This document shows, piece by piece, positions 1 through 6,214 of a stretch of DNA of 21,932 nucleotides (position 1 is the stretch's first letter; each line of letters opens with the position of its first letter). The notes below the pieces were generated by a model. It saw only the letters and a list, made by a program, of their open reading frames with translations, searched no databases and was not told the DNA's origin. Position numbers and translations under genes: made by a program. This DNA comes from a virus, in the IMG/VR virus record IMGVR_UViG_3300010354_000780, positions 1-21,932 of that record, one strand, 5' to 3'.

Positions 1-74
1 CCTTGTTCTGTTTCTTTTCGCTGAATTTTACCGTAGTTGTATTGTGGATTATGTGTTACTAAGATATTTGTCAT
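1..74 (-). CDS. 5' end of a gene running off the window; possibly a RecB/Cas4-like PD-(D/E)XK nuclease
   Basis: An ATG at 74-72 overlaps the TGA of the preceding gene as ATGA, and the frame stays open to the window edge. Only about 24 residues are visible, beginning MTNILVTHNPQYNYGKIQRK. An N-terminus of the type asparagine/proline, aromatic, Y-x-K-h-x-R-K resembles, from memory, the start of small PD-(D/E)XK exonucleases of marine T4-like phages, which continue into a 'TP-x-G-x-x-x-PSVTT' segment. That diagnostic segment lies outside the window, so the function is a guess. The overlapping start indicates it belongs to the same minus-strand operon as the genes just upstream. Confidence 0.45.
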   Translation of the reverse strand, partial: MTNILVTHNPQYNYGKIQRKETEQ

Positions 75-748
75 TTTTGCCATGTTATATTAGAATATAA
101 ATCATAAAAATTCCTAAGTAAATTTATATTTTCTAACTCACAATCAAAAAAATTTAATAACTTTTGATATTCCTGATAAAATGAATTCCATGTTATTAAT
201 TTTAAACAATTAATTGTGCAAAAATTATTATAAGATTCAAAGTTAAAAAATTCTTCTTTAATTTGAATTTCAAAATTTTTGCGATAATTTTTAATATATT
301 CATTTTGGTTCGTTAATACGATAATTTTACTATTAGGCCAAATTTTTTTATAAAAATCTAAATCTTTTTCTGTATGACAAACTCGGAAAAAAAATTTATT
401 ATTTTCTAAACATTTTTCTAAAGTTTTTGATTTTAATATAAAACTTTTATGTAATTCTATTAACTCAGAATTAACTTTATCTTCAGGTAATAAATTTTTT
501 GTTTTAAAAAATTGATTATCACCCAAATCCATATCATTCCAAAAATGTAAATTTTTCTCTTTATATGCAGAGAGTGTTTTTAGTAACCAATTTATTTGAT
601 CAATTGGTTTAGAAAAATATCCATTACTTTGAATGTGAAAATTTTTATTAAAACCTAAACAATTGGAAATAAATTTTCCACTTGCACCTATATTATATAC
701 TAAAAGTATACACTTATTAGTTGAAAAAATATTAAATTTATCATTCAC
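71..748 (-). CDS. Unknown protein, sulfotransferase-like architecture (family member 1 of 3)
   Basis: This 225-residue protein is not firmly recognised. Near the N-terminus a hydrophobic strand (CILLVYN) runs into a glycine-rich loop, GASGKFISNCL, which resembles a P-loop or PAPS-binding loop. Further on, FFRVCHTEKD is followed by a strand and an acidic/aromatic helix start, KIIVLTNQNEYI. That order (loop, histidine motif, strand) resembles sulfotransferase-type folds and recurs in the proteins at 11302-12111 and 18439-19179. The chosen start is GTG at 748, because it gives a GTGA overlap with the stop of the upstream gene; a TTG at 763 is also possible. The gene is rich in Lys, Asn and Phe and visibly more AT-rich than its neighbours, which suggests separate acquisition. 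The sulfotransferase link is inference. Confidence 0.7.
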   Translation of the reverse strand: MNDKFNIFSTNKCILLVYNIGASGKFISNCLGFNKNFHIQSNGYFSKPIDQINWLLKTLSAYKEKNLHFWNDMDLGDNQFFKTKNLLPEDKVNSELIELHKSFILKSKTLEKCLENNKFFFRVCHTEKDLDFYKKIWPNSKIIVLTNQNEYIKNYRKNFEIQIKEEFFNFESYNNFCTINCLKLITWNSFYQEYQKLLNFFDCELENINLLRNFYDLYSNITWQK

Positions 749-1083
749 CAGGATATTTGCCAAGATATATTAGTTCCGTCTGTTGATTTACGGCTTATAG
801 TATATCCCAGTTTTGCAAAGTTGTCAATAACAGATTGCATTTGTCCACTTGCCAAAGCATTGGCAGTTGATGTTTGCCATGCGGTATAATATTGTGTAGC
901 TAATGTCATAGGTGTTCCAACAACTGTATTGCCATTTAATGCTGTTGTTGTAGTTTTACTAACAGTAACAGTTACGTTACCAGCAGTAACTGCATTCAAT
1001 ATATTAAGATTCAACAAAGCGATTTCTGTCTCTGTTGCTACACTTGTTACACTTTGTGTTCTGGCGTTGGTTGCACTAAACAT
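745..1083 (-). CDS. Small virion-type protein of unknown function
   Basis: This 112-residue protein has a Thr/Val/Ala-rich first half (NVTVTVSKTTTT). The second half contains YYTAWQ, QMQSVIDNFAKLGYTI and a C-terminal WQISW. The combination 'YY-x-x-W ... QM-x-x-VI-x-x-F-x-x-LGY-x-I-x-R ... W-x-I-x-W' is one I recall from small hypothetical proteins of marine myophages, often encoded among virion genes. The exact role is unknown. The ATG at 1083 is preceded by GGAAAA and by a CCTAAATA late-promoter-like motif 16 bases upstream. Its stop overlaps the GTG of the next gene. The composition is typical of structural proteins. Confidence 0.7.
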   Translation of the reverse strand: MFSATNARTQSVTSVATETEIALLNLNILNAVTAGNVTVTVSKTTTTALNGNTVVGTPMTLATQYYTAWQTSTANALASGQMQSVIDNFAKLGYTISRKSTDGTNISWQISW

Positions 1084-1099
1084 ATATTTTTTCCATTAA

Positions 1100-1107
1100 T
1101 ATTTAGG
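1100..1107 (-). promoter_or_regulatory. Late-promoter-like motif CCTAAATA
   Basis: Read on the minus strand, CCTAAATA lies 16 bases before the ATG at 1083 and overlaps the stop codon of the preceding gene. It shares TAAATA with the T4 late promoter TATAAATA. The same variant, also 16 bases from a start codon, occurs at 6202-6209. Confidence 0.45.
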
Positions 1108-2035
1108 ATACACTCTTGCTTTTAGTCTTACCACCTGCTTGTCTTTTACGACGACCAGCACAATGTGCTTTCTGGCTAAAACCTTTTGGATTACTGCAAT
1201 TGATACTTTTCTTGTATTTTTTAGTCCATGCTTCTACAATTTTTTGCATAGACTTTTTAACTTTATATTTTTTTCCATCAACAATAAAATAATCTAAACC
1301 TTTTTCACGGGCAGTACGAAGTGCTCCACTAAAAGCATTACCTTCACTTAAACTTAAATCATTATCAACGGCTTGTAAATGTGCATCACTTAACTTATCT
1401 AAATCACCACTGTTACGAAGTAATTTGAAGGCAAGATTTTCTACACCAAATTCACCTTCACGGTCAAGACCACTTTGACGAAGTTTCTTAATTCGTGTTT
1501 TTAATCGTTGGATTGTATGACGGTCACCACTTTCAATTGCTTGATCTATTTCAGCATGTAGGTGTTCATACTTGTCCTGTATATTTGTTGTATCTGGATT
1601 AGCTACAATCTTCTTTGGGAACTTTACCCAATTATTATCATAGACACTGTATATACCATTGCTTATGTGCTTTTCATCACTGCGTTGAACATATACTTCT
1701 ACAGCATGACCATAAATGTTAATATCGTGTTGGTCATTAAAAGCACCTTTCTTTGCCATAAATAATTGGTCAAGGTCTGCTTCACAAGGACCATTAACAT
1801 CAGCAACAAGATGTAAATCAATATCGCTATCACTATTATAATTGTAACTTGCGTTACTACCACTTACAGTAATATCTGTTAATTGTAAATCTGGTATATT
1901 AATAAAATCAACAAATGCTTTTGCAATTTTGAAAAGTGCAAGACGCACTTCTGGTTTAAGGCGATTGTTTTCCCATAAATCAGGATTCAACTTGTCATGA
2001 AATTGTGTAAGTTGTTCTAAATCACCAATGCGCAT
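1103..2035 (-). CDS. Nucleotidyltransferase-fold protein with a Cys/basic C-terminal tag
   Basis: This 310-residue protein probably has a polymerase-beta-type nucleotidyltransferase fold. The signature is G59-S60 followed by D71-I-D73 in 'SDSDIDLHLV', with E113 in 'AVEVYV' as a candidate third metal ligand. Such domains transfer a nucleotide to RNA, a protein or a small molecule; the substrate here is unknown. Residues about 150-200 are helical and charged. The last 35 residues form a separate module: two cysteines bracketing NPKGFSQKAH, then a run of Arg/Lys. I recall this Cys-NPKGF-Cys-basic tag at the ends of various phage virion or maturation proteins. The gene lies in a row of structural-type genes, suggesting a packaged or head-associated enzyme (inference). 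The start is ATG 2035. Confidence 0.7.
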   Translation of the reverse strand: MRIGDLEQLTQFHDKLNPDLWENNRLKPEVRLALFKIAKAFVDFINIPDLQLTDITVSGSNASYNYNSDSDIDLHLVADVNGPCEADLDQLFMAKKGAFNDQHDINIYGHAVEVYVQRSDEKHISNGIYSVYDNNWVKFPKKIVANPDTTNIQDKYEHLHAEIDQAIESGDRHTIQRLKTRIKKLRQSGLDREGEFGVENLAFKLLRNSGDLDKLSDAHLQAVDNDLSLSEGNAFSGALRTAREKGLDYFIVDGKKYKVKKSMQKIVEAWTKKYKKSINCSNPKGFSQKAHCAGRRKRQAGGKTKSKSVS

Positions 2036-2039
2036 AAGG

Positions 2040-2047
2040 TATTTAGG
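2040..2047 (-). promoter_or_regulatory. Possible late-promoter-like motif CCTAAATA
   Basis: CCTAAATA on the minus strand sits in the 12-base gap before the ATG at 2035, only 4 bases from the start codon. The sequence is identical to the motifs at 1100-1107 and 6202-6209. The short distance would leave almost no leader, so this copy is weaker than the others. Confidence 0.25.
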
Positions 2048-2464
2048 TTAAAAACGTGCAGCACGTGCCGCCATTTTATCTACAGTAGCACGTTCTGGAT
2101 TACGACCATTACCAACATCTACTGGTGCTGGTTCACTTGGAACTGGTTCTGGCACAGGTGCTGCACCACTTTGGTCCATATCTTGATTTTCATCAGGTGG
2201 TGGTATTTCTGGTTCTTCTTTACCCAAAGTAATAAAGTTTTCATCTACACTGCCAATAAGATTATCAAGTGCAGGATATTTTTCTTTAAGACCTTCAATA
2301 GCACGCCAATCAAATGGATAACCAGCGTTATTCATTAGATTAACTACATTTTGTGTTGGAATTTTTGTACCAGTTTTTGTTTTATTTTGCAAGAATTGCA
2401 AAATAGTCATCAAGACACCTACTTGACTACGAACAAAGTCTGGCGCAACTTCCAGAAGTTTCAT
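2048..2464 (-). CDS. Unknown protein with Pro/Glu-rich C-terminal tail; structural context
   Basis: This 138-residue protein is not recognised. Residues 1-75 look like a compact helical domain (MKLLEVAPDF through DNLIGSV). Residues about 80-120 are a disordered stretch rich in Pro, Glu, Asp and Ala (PEIPPPDENQD, PVPEPVPSEPAPV), followed by a short basic helix ending MAARAARF. It starts one base after the stop of the scaffold-like gene upstream, so the two are probably translated together. Small partner proteins with acidic linkers are common near prohead scaffold genes, but no specific role can be assigned. ATG 2464 is the only start that fits the spacing. Confidence 0.65.
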   Translation of the reverse strand: MKLLEVAPDFVRSQVGVLMTILQFLQNKTKTGTKIPTQNVVNLMNNAGYPFDWRAIEGLKEKYPALDNLIGSVDENFITLGKEEPEIPPPDENQDMDQSGAAPVPEPVPSEPAPVDVGNGRNPERATVDKMAARAARF

Positions 2465-2465
2465 A

Positions 2466-3386
2466 TTATACTCTCTTGCCGCGACCTAATTCAGCAGCAC
2501 CACCTGTAGCAGCATCAGCAGTAGCTAAATCTTCTTCGCCATCACGTGGTGGCATTGGAGCAGCACCATCTACTGGTTCACCACCAATATCGCCCACAGG
2601 TTCAGCACCCATATCACCAACAGGAGCACCCATTGGTTCAGCACCATAAACGCCACGACTTGCATTATCAAGTGTATCACGTGCACTATTAGCAGTTGTA
2701 AGTAAGTTTGCAAGGACATCGCTTACACTTGCCTTAAATGAATCAGCTTTATCTACACCGATTTGGTCTTTCATAGCACTAACAAGTGCTGGTAGTTGCT
2801 CATTCTGCATATCACTGATTTTTTCAACAATATCTTGAACTGTATCAGCAAGGTCACGTGCAGCCATAGTTACACGTGCTTGTTCAATTTCACCTTCAGT
2901 CAATGCTGGTGGTAATTGAATGCTTTCATTCTTTGCCATCTTTGTAGCAGTAGCATACATGACTTCTTTACCACGCTTGCCATAACGCTTTTCAAAATCA
3001 CCACCACGCTTCTTAAGTGACTTTACAAAATGTTCTTTTTTCTTTGCTTCGCCTGGTGTTAATTCACGTTCATTTAATTGAACTGTGCAATATTCATTAA
3101 TTGCTGCCATCTTTTCACCAAGAATTTTACGACCGTGTGCCATTTCTGCTTTCCATGTTTCAAGGACTTTACTTACCATCACAGCTTCCATATATTGTGG
3201 ATTACGTTCTGCATGATGAACTTGTGAACTTTTACGAATATTATGAATCTTGGACTGAACAGTATTAAGCATCTGTGATGCATTGCTTTCGGTTAACTTA
3301 CCAAGATCTAATTGCCACTTGTAAACTTTTGCTAATTGCTTATTAAGTTCTGCGGCAGACGTATTATTAAATTCTTTAACAAACAT
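2466..3386 (-). CDS. Putative prohead scaffold/internal virion protein
   Basis: This 306-residue, strongly helical, highly charged protein has a conserved-looking basic block, GGDFEKRYGKRGKEVMYAT, continuing ATKMAK (about residues 128-152). I recall this 'K-x-Y-G-x-x-x-x-x-VMYATATKMA' motif from core or internal proteins of marine myophages. Residues about 165-245 are predicted amphipathic helices. The last 60 residues form an acidic Gly/Pro/Met-rich tail with an imperfect repeat (GAEPMGAP, MGAEPVGD, IGGEPVDG). A helical body with an acidic disordered tail suits a scaffold or core protein, but this is inference. The start is ATG 3386 with AAGGA upstream, and an AATAAATA late-promoter-like motif lies 21 bases before it. 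Confidence 0.7.
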   Translation of the reverse strand: MFVKEFNNTSAAELNKQLAKVYKWQLDLGKLTESNASQMLNTVQSKIHNIRKSSQVHHAERNPQYMEAVMVSKVLETWKAEMAHGRKILGEKMAAINEYCTVQLNERELTPGEAKKKEHFVKSLKKRGGDFEKRYGKRGKEVMYATATKMAKNESIQLPPALTEGEIEQARVTMAARDLADTVQDIVEKISDMQNEQLPALVSAMKDQIGVDKADSFKASVSDVLANLLTTANSARDTLDNASRGVYGAEPMGAPVGDMGAEPVGDIGGEPVDGAAPMPPRDGEEDLATADAATGGAAELGRGKRV

Positions 3387-3407
3387 TTTAATGTCCTTGC
3401 TTTTAGT

Positions 3408-3415
3408 TATTTATT
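3408..3415 (-). promoter_or_regulatory. Late-promoter-like motif AATAAATA
   Basis: On the minus strand AATAAATA, one mismatch from the T4 late consensus TATAAATA, lies 21 bases before the ATG of the scaffold-like gene. The AAGGA ribosome site falls between the motif and the start codon. Confidence 0.5.
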
Positions 3416-3851
3416 GCAAAGACAGACTTTTTTCTAATTCTCGAAGTTGTTGTTCCAATAAATTAAGTTCATCTTCGGTTCTGCTTAACCTACTTTCCAA
3501 TATAGGGTTATTTTTTTGTTTTAGTCGTGTAACAAACCATTGTTTATCTTCTTGTAAGATATTAAACTGACGATCATATGCTACCATTTTTTTACTATCA
3601 TAATAACGTTTTTTTGTGATAAGTGCGGCAAAAAGTATTGCAATTCGTTTTTGATTGAAACTGGCAATTGGTGTTTTATCTTTTAACACCTGCCAATCAT
3701 TGCTATCTTTATCTTGAATAATTTTAATACCGTTTACAGAAAAACCACCACGAACTGACTTTACAACAATTGTGCCGTGTTTAGGCAAATCATTGTAAGA
3801 ATCAGTTATAAATTTGGTAATTTTGTTGAACTGATGCCGTTCATTGTTCAT
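3411..3851 (-). CDS. Unknown 146-residue protein with C-terminal coiled coil
   Basis: No family is recognised. The N-terminal two-thirds read as a mixed alpha/beta domain (GTIVVKSVRGGFSVNGIKII, then IASFNQKRIAILFAALI). The C-terminal 40 residues form a leucine-rich coiled coil (SRLSRTEDELNLLEQQLREL). I place the start at ATG 3851 rather than the longer in-frame reading to 3887. The shorter form does not run into the upstream gene, and a sigma-70-like promoter ends 6 bases before it (see 3858-3887). There is no Shine-Dalgarno sequence before this ATG, so it is a candidate leaderless gene. It is the only gene in the structural block with this promoter type, which suggests early expression. Confidence 0.65.
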   Translation of the reverse strand: MNNERHQFNKITKFITDSYNDLPKHGTIVVKSVRGGFSVNGIKIIQDKDSNDWQVLKDKTPIASFNQKRIAILFAALITKKRYYDSKKMVAYDRQFNILQEDKQWFVTRLKQKNNPILESRLSRTEDELNLLEQQLRELEKSLSLQ

Positions 3852-3857
3852 AAATGT

Positions 3858-3887
3858 ATTATAACAATTATGTGTGTGCTTTTGCAA
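3858..3887 (-). promoter_or_regulatory. Sigma-70-like promoter giving a probable leaderless mRNA
   Basis: On the minus strand, TTGCAA (3882-3887), an 18-base spacer and a perfect TATAAT (3858-3863) are followed by 6 bases and the ATG at 3851. With initiation about 7 bases after the -10 box, the transcript would begin at the start codon. The geometry matches that of the primase promoter at 13124-13152. Confidence 0.55.
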
Positions 3888-4152
3888 TATAAATTATCAA
3901 CCCCAATAGGGCTGTTAGTAGTGAGCCAATAACGCCAATTCCCAAGCCAACGAGTTTTTTAAGTGCCATAGTTTCTTTCTCGATCAACATTTGTTTGATC
4001 TCGCTGACTATGGATTCAACTGTTTCCAATCTGCTTTCCATAGTATTCATTTTTTCATCCATTCTTTCATAACGCTCTGCACATAGATCAACATGCGCTT
4101 CTAAACTTTCACGTTCGTTTTCATACACTTTAGACACTTTGTGCTTCTCCAT
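3868..4152 (-). CDS. Small coiled-coil plus transmembrane protein, XhlA-like layout
   Basis: This 94-residue protein has two clear parts. Residues about 1-62 form a charged coiled coil (MDEKMNTMESRLETVESIVS). Residues about 68-90 form one hydrophobic membrane span, LGIGVIGSLLTALLGLIIYI, ending in a short AKAHT tail. This order resembles XhlA-type holin-associated proteins and other small phage membrane proteins, so a role in lysis or at the host membrane is possible. The similarity is one of layout only; no catalytic motif exists. The start is ATG 4152, since the longer reading depends on a TTG two codons upstream. An AATAAATA late-promoter-like motif lies 14 bases before the ATG, consistent with late expression. 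Confidence 0.65.
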   Translation of the reverse strand: MEKHKVSKVYENERESLEAHVDLCAERYERMDEKMNTMESRLETVESIVSEIKQMLIEKETMALKKLVGLGIGVIGSLLTALLGLIIYIAKAHT

Positions 4153-4166
4153 TAGCAAAGCACATA

Positions 4167-4174
4167 TATTTATT
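4167..4174 (-). promoter_or_regulatory. Late-promoter-like motif AATAAATA
   Basis: On the minus strand AATAAATA sits 14 bases before the ATG at 4152 of the coiled-coil/membrane protein gene. It is identical to the motifs at 3408-3415 and 13957-13964. Confidence 0.45.
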
Positions 4175-4179
4175 TGGTT

Positions 4180-4527
4180 TTATTGTCTTATAAAGGCGAT
4201 GTTTTTATTTTCACTATCAATAAGTGCACACTTTAAACGAAATTCAATAGTTTCATTAAGTCCAGATATAATTGGTAAGTGATGAACGACTTTTTCAAGT
4301 TCATCTAATTTTATATCTACAGTTGGTGCAAAATCAAACATCCATACATTATGAAAACCATTATAATTTTCACCAAACCCTAAACCGATGATATCACGGT
4401 ATATTTTTTTAGGTTGTGTTTGTATTTCAAAATCGCAATACAAACTAATTGCTTGTAGCAGTGAAATCCAATTTTTGTTAGGATTTTGTTCAGCACCTAA
4501 ATCGAATAGACATAAGCAACGTATCAT
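4180..4527 (-). CDS. Conserved-looking hypothetical protein
   Basis: This 115-residue protein starts MIRCLCLFDLGAEQNPNKNW. It contains IIGLGFGENYNGFHNVWMFD in the middle and VVHHLPIISGLNETIEF near the end. The 'FG-x-x-Y ... VW-x-F-x-F ... P-I-I-x-G-L-x-E' pattern reminds me of a small conserved hypothetical of T4-like marine phages; its function is not known to me. The start is ATG 4527. Longer in-frame readings extend through the terminator hairpin and into the upstream gene. No Shine-Dalgarno sequence is present, and an AT-rich TATATA lies 5 bases upstream. This could be another leaderless start, but no good -35 box is visible because the terminator stem occupies that space. Confidence 0.6.
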   Translation of the reverse strand: MIRCLCLFDLGAEQNPNKNWISLLQAISLYCDFEIQTQPKKIYRDIIGLGFGENYNGFHNVWMFDFAPTVDIKLDELEKVVHHLPIISGLNETIEFRLKCALIDSENKNIAFIRQ

Positions 4528-4540
4528 AGTTGTATATAGA

Positions 4541-4570
4541 CAAAGAAAAAGGGCGGTAAAAATACCGCCC
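4541..4570 (-). terminator. Rho-independent terminator after the 144-residue structural gene
   Basis: On the minus strand, GGGCGGTA (4563-4570), a four-base TTTT loop (4559-4562) and TACCGCCC (4551-4558) form an 8-bp GC-rich stem, followed directly by TTTTTCTTTG (4541-4550). It lies 28 bases after the stop codon at 4598. It stands out strongly in this AT-rich DNA and is the only convincing intrinsic terminator I see in the window. Confidence 0.9.
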
Positions 4571-4597
4571 TTAATTCTTTTACATTTGTATATTTTA

Positions 4598-5032
4598 TTA
4601 TACGTATGAAAGTTTGAAACCACGGTTCACGAAAAGTGATGTAGTTGCGTCTGTGCTGTTGTTACCATAGTAACCGCTACCATTACCACCATTACGAACA
4701 ATAGTTTGAACTGTTGAAGCAATTGTTGCATCAGTTGATGCAATACCTGCACCACCTTCAAGAAGAAGACTGATGTTACCACCACTACCTGCTTCAATTT
4801 GGTATGCAAGAACTGTAATGTTTGCTGAAATTGCCTTAAGGATGCCTTCAACTGCGAGGTTTACACCAAGTTCACTTGCAAGACTTGATGCTGAACCGCC
4901 AGCACCTGCGATATAACCAGCAAGTGCAACTGGTTGCTTACCAATGAAACTTGCACCTGCTGCTGTGCTGATAAAGCCCTTGCCATCACCGACAAGACCA
5001 ACGTTACCATTTACACGATAAAAATCTGCCAT
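4598..5032 (-). CDS. Gly/Ala-rich virion structural protein, probably highly expressed
   Basis: This 144-residue protein is low in charge and rich in Gly, Ala, Ser and Val (AAGASFIGKQPVALAGYIAG, GSGGNISLLLEGGAGIASTD), with Asn/Tyr-rich VRNGGNGSGYYGNNSTD near the C-terminus. Cysteine is absent. This suits a decoration, fibre or other abundant virion protein, though I cannot name the family. It is an isolated transcription unit: a perfect late promoter TATAAATA 40 bases upstream, a strong GGAGA ribosome site, ATG at 5032 and a GC-rich terminator just after the gene. This arrangement implies high, independent late expression. A +1-shifted reading inside the gene is a shadow and is left out. Confidence 0.75.
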   Translation of the reverse strand: MADFYRVNGNVGLVGDGKGFISTAAGASFIGKQPVALAGYIAGAGGSASSLASELGVNLAVEGILKAISANITVLAYQIEAGSGGNISLLLEGGAGIASTDATIASTVQTIVRNGGNGSGYYGNNSTDATTSLFVNRGFKLSYV

Positions 5033-5072
5033 TTTAATTCTCCAAAATCTGCGTTAGTTATTACGCTATAGG

Positions 5073-5080
5073 TATTTATA
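5073..5080 (-). promoter_or_regulatory. T4-type late promoter TATAAATA
   Basis: On the minus strand there is an exact match to the T4 late promoter consensus TATAAATA, 40 bases before ATG 5032, with GGAGA as ribosome site between them. It is the best late promoter in the window. Its presence predicts a gp55-type late sigma factor and sliding-clamp-dependent late transcription elsewhere in the genome (inference). Confidence 0.8.
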
Positions 5081-5101
5081 TTTCTTTAAGAAAACAGTCT
5101 T

Positions 5102-5950
5102 TTAATAGTGTCTATTAAATATGTCTTGTATTTTGGTTAATGTTGTTGCTGGACTTGTTGAATCATCAATACCATCTGTAAAATTAGGCCAAAACACATC
5201 GCTGGCAACTTTAACCCCAAGTAAAGCTTCCATTTCACGTGCTGCGGCTGCATCTAGAGTTTTTACAGTTTCACTACCAGATACTATAGTTGAAGTAGTT
5301 GGATAAACACCTTTTAAAAATGTATGTATATTTTTACGTTTTCGGTCATTATTAAGAGCATCTTTTAAATATTTCCAAAATGTAGGTTCGTCAACATCTA
5401 CTCCCAATGTTATTTGAAAATTATTAGCTGCACTTGCTTCAAGTTTTTGAACTGGAACACCACTTTTTGGTTTGTCAGACGCTGATACTCCACCACTTAA
5501 TTTTGCCCAAAGCGGTTGGTTGTTAAATCTAACATATCTATTTTCATACCAAGTGGATGTAGCTGTATTTGTTAATTGGTCTCTTATATTATTATTAATA
5601 GTAATAATTTTGGTTGTGGGATTCATAGTTGTATTAGTATCATTTAGTTTAAAGGCACGATTAAGTTTAGCAATATCAGTTTTTACAAAATTTACATTTC
5701 CACTTTTAATAATTTCTTCTATAATTTGTTTTTGTAATTCTTGCAATAAACCTTCTGTATCAGTTGTTCTGTTATTAAATTCTGTTGGGTTAGTTCTTGC
5801 TAAAAATGTAAGCTCATCATTAAAGTTTTTTAAAACTCGTGCAACAATTCCATCAAAAGTATTTTTACTTTTTGTAAACTCTGGAGTTCCCATTCGTGGA
5901 GGTGGTCCGCTTGGATTTGAAACTTCAAAAATAAATTCACTTGCTCTCAT
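5102..5950 (-). CDS. Unknown protein with MRASEFIFE N-terminus; probable virion-associated
   Basis: This 282-residue protein starts MRASEFIFEVSNPSGPPPRM. I have seen the short M-(R/K)-(A/L)-S-E-(F/L) opening on many internal or head-associated proteins of marine myophages, where it may act as a sorting or cleavage signal; that reading is inference. The body is Asn/Thr-rich with helices about residues 30-100 (FDGIVARVLKNFNDELTFLA) and beta-like segments (TKIITINNNI). No catalytic motif is visible. The start is ATG 5950, 14 bases inside the end of the upstream small gene, so the two are translationally linked. Its own promoter is not evident. Confidence 0.65.
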   Translation of the reverse strand: MRASEFIFEVSNPSGPPPRMGTPEFTKSKNTFDGIVARVLKNFNDELTFLARTNPTEFNNRTTDTEGLLQELQKQIIEEIIKSGNVNFVKTDIAKLNRAFKLNDTNTTMNPTTKIITINNNIRDQLTNTATSTWYENRYVRFNNQPLWAKLSGGVSASDKPKSGVPVQKLEASAANNFQITLGVDVDEPTFWKYLKDALNNDRKRKNIHTFLKGVYPTTSTIVSGSETVKTLDAAAAREMEALLGVKVASDVFWPNFTDGIDDSTSPATTLTKIQDIFNRHY

Positions 5951-6185
5951 TGACTTTTCTTAATCCACGGACAAATTTTGCAGGTTCTTGACAACGTATG
6001 CTGTTAAGCAATCTACGTTCAAGTTCTTCTGCTTCTGGAGCATCATATGTTTCACGAATTTGATTAATTAAATTAATAGCACTATTGATAATATGATTTG
6101 CACGGCTTTCTAATACCAAGTTGGTATTTTTACCGATTGACATATGGCTCAATTCATCAAGAATGCTACGAGATTGTTTACGCAA
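5937..6185 (-). CDS. Small conserved-looking helical protein
   Basis: This 82-residue all-helical protein contains SRANHIINSAINLINQIRET, then YDAPEAEELERRLLNSI and KFVRGLRKV. The pattern 'R-x-x-H-h-I-x-S-A-I-N-L-I ... E-L-x-R-R-L-x-x-S-I-R' is one I recall from small hypotheticals of T4-like marine phages; its function is unknown. The start is TTG 6185, supported by GGGAG with a 7-base spacer. No in-frame ATG lies upstream. A CCTAAATA late-promoter-like motif lies 16 bases upstream. Confidence 0.65.
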   Translation of the reverse strand: MRKQSRSILDELSHMSIGKNTNLVLESRANHIINSAINLINQIRETYDAPEAEELERRLLNSIRCQEPAKFVRGLRKVNESK

Positions 6186-6201
6186 TTATTTGCTCCCAAA
6201 T

Positions 6202-6209
6202 TATTTAGG
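6202..6209 (-). promoter_or_regulatory. Late-promoter-like motif CCTAAATA
   Basis: On the minus strand CCTAAATA lies in the short gap after the radical SAM gene and 16 bases before the TTG start at 6185, the same spacing as for the motif at 1100-1107. Confidence 0.4.
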
Positions 6210-6214
6210 GTATT

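Noticed and set aside
4627-4851. Open frame of 74 codons inside the structural gene on the same strand
   Set aside because: It is a frame-shifted shadow of the 144-residue gene with low-complexity Gln/Val content and no ribosome site.
5472-5963. 163-codon plus-strand open frame opposite the MRASEFIFE gene
   Set aside because: It is antisense to a well-formed gene, with no ribosome site or promoter. Its hydrophobic composition is explained by the complement of Asn/Lys/Thr codons.
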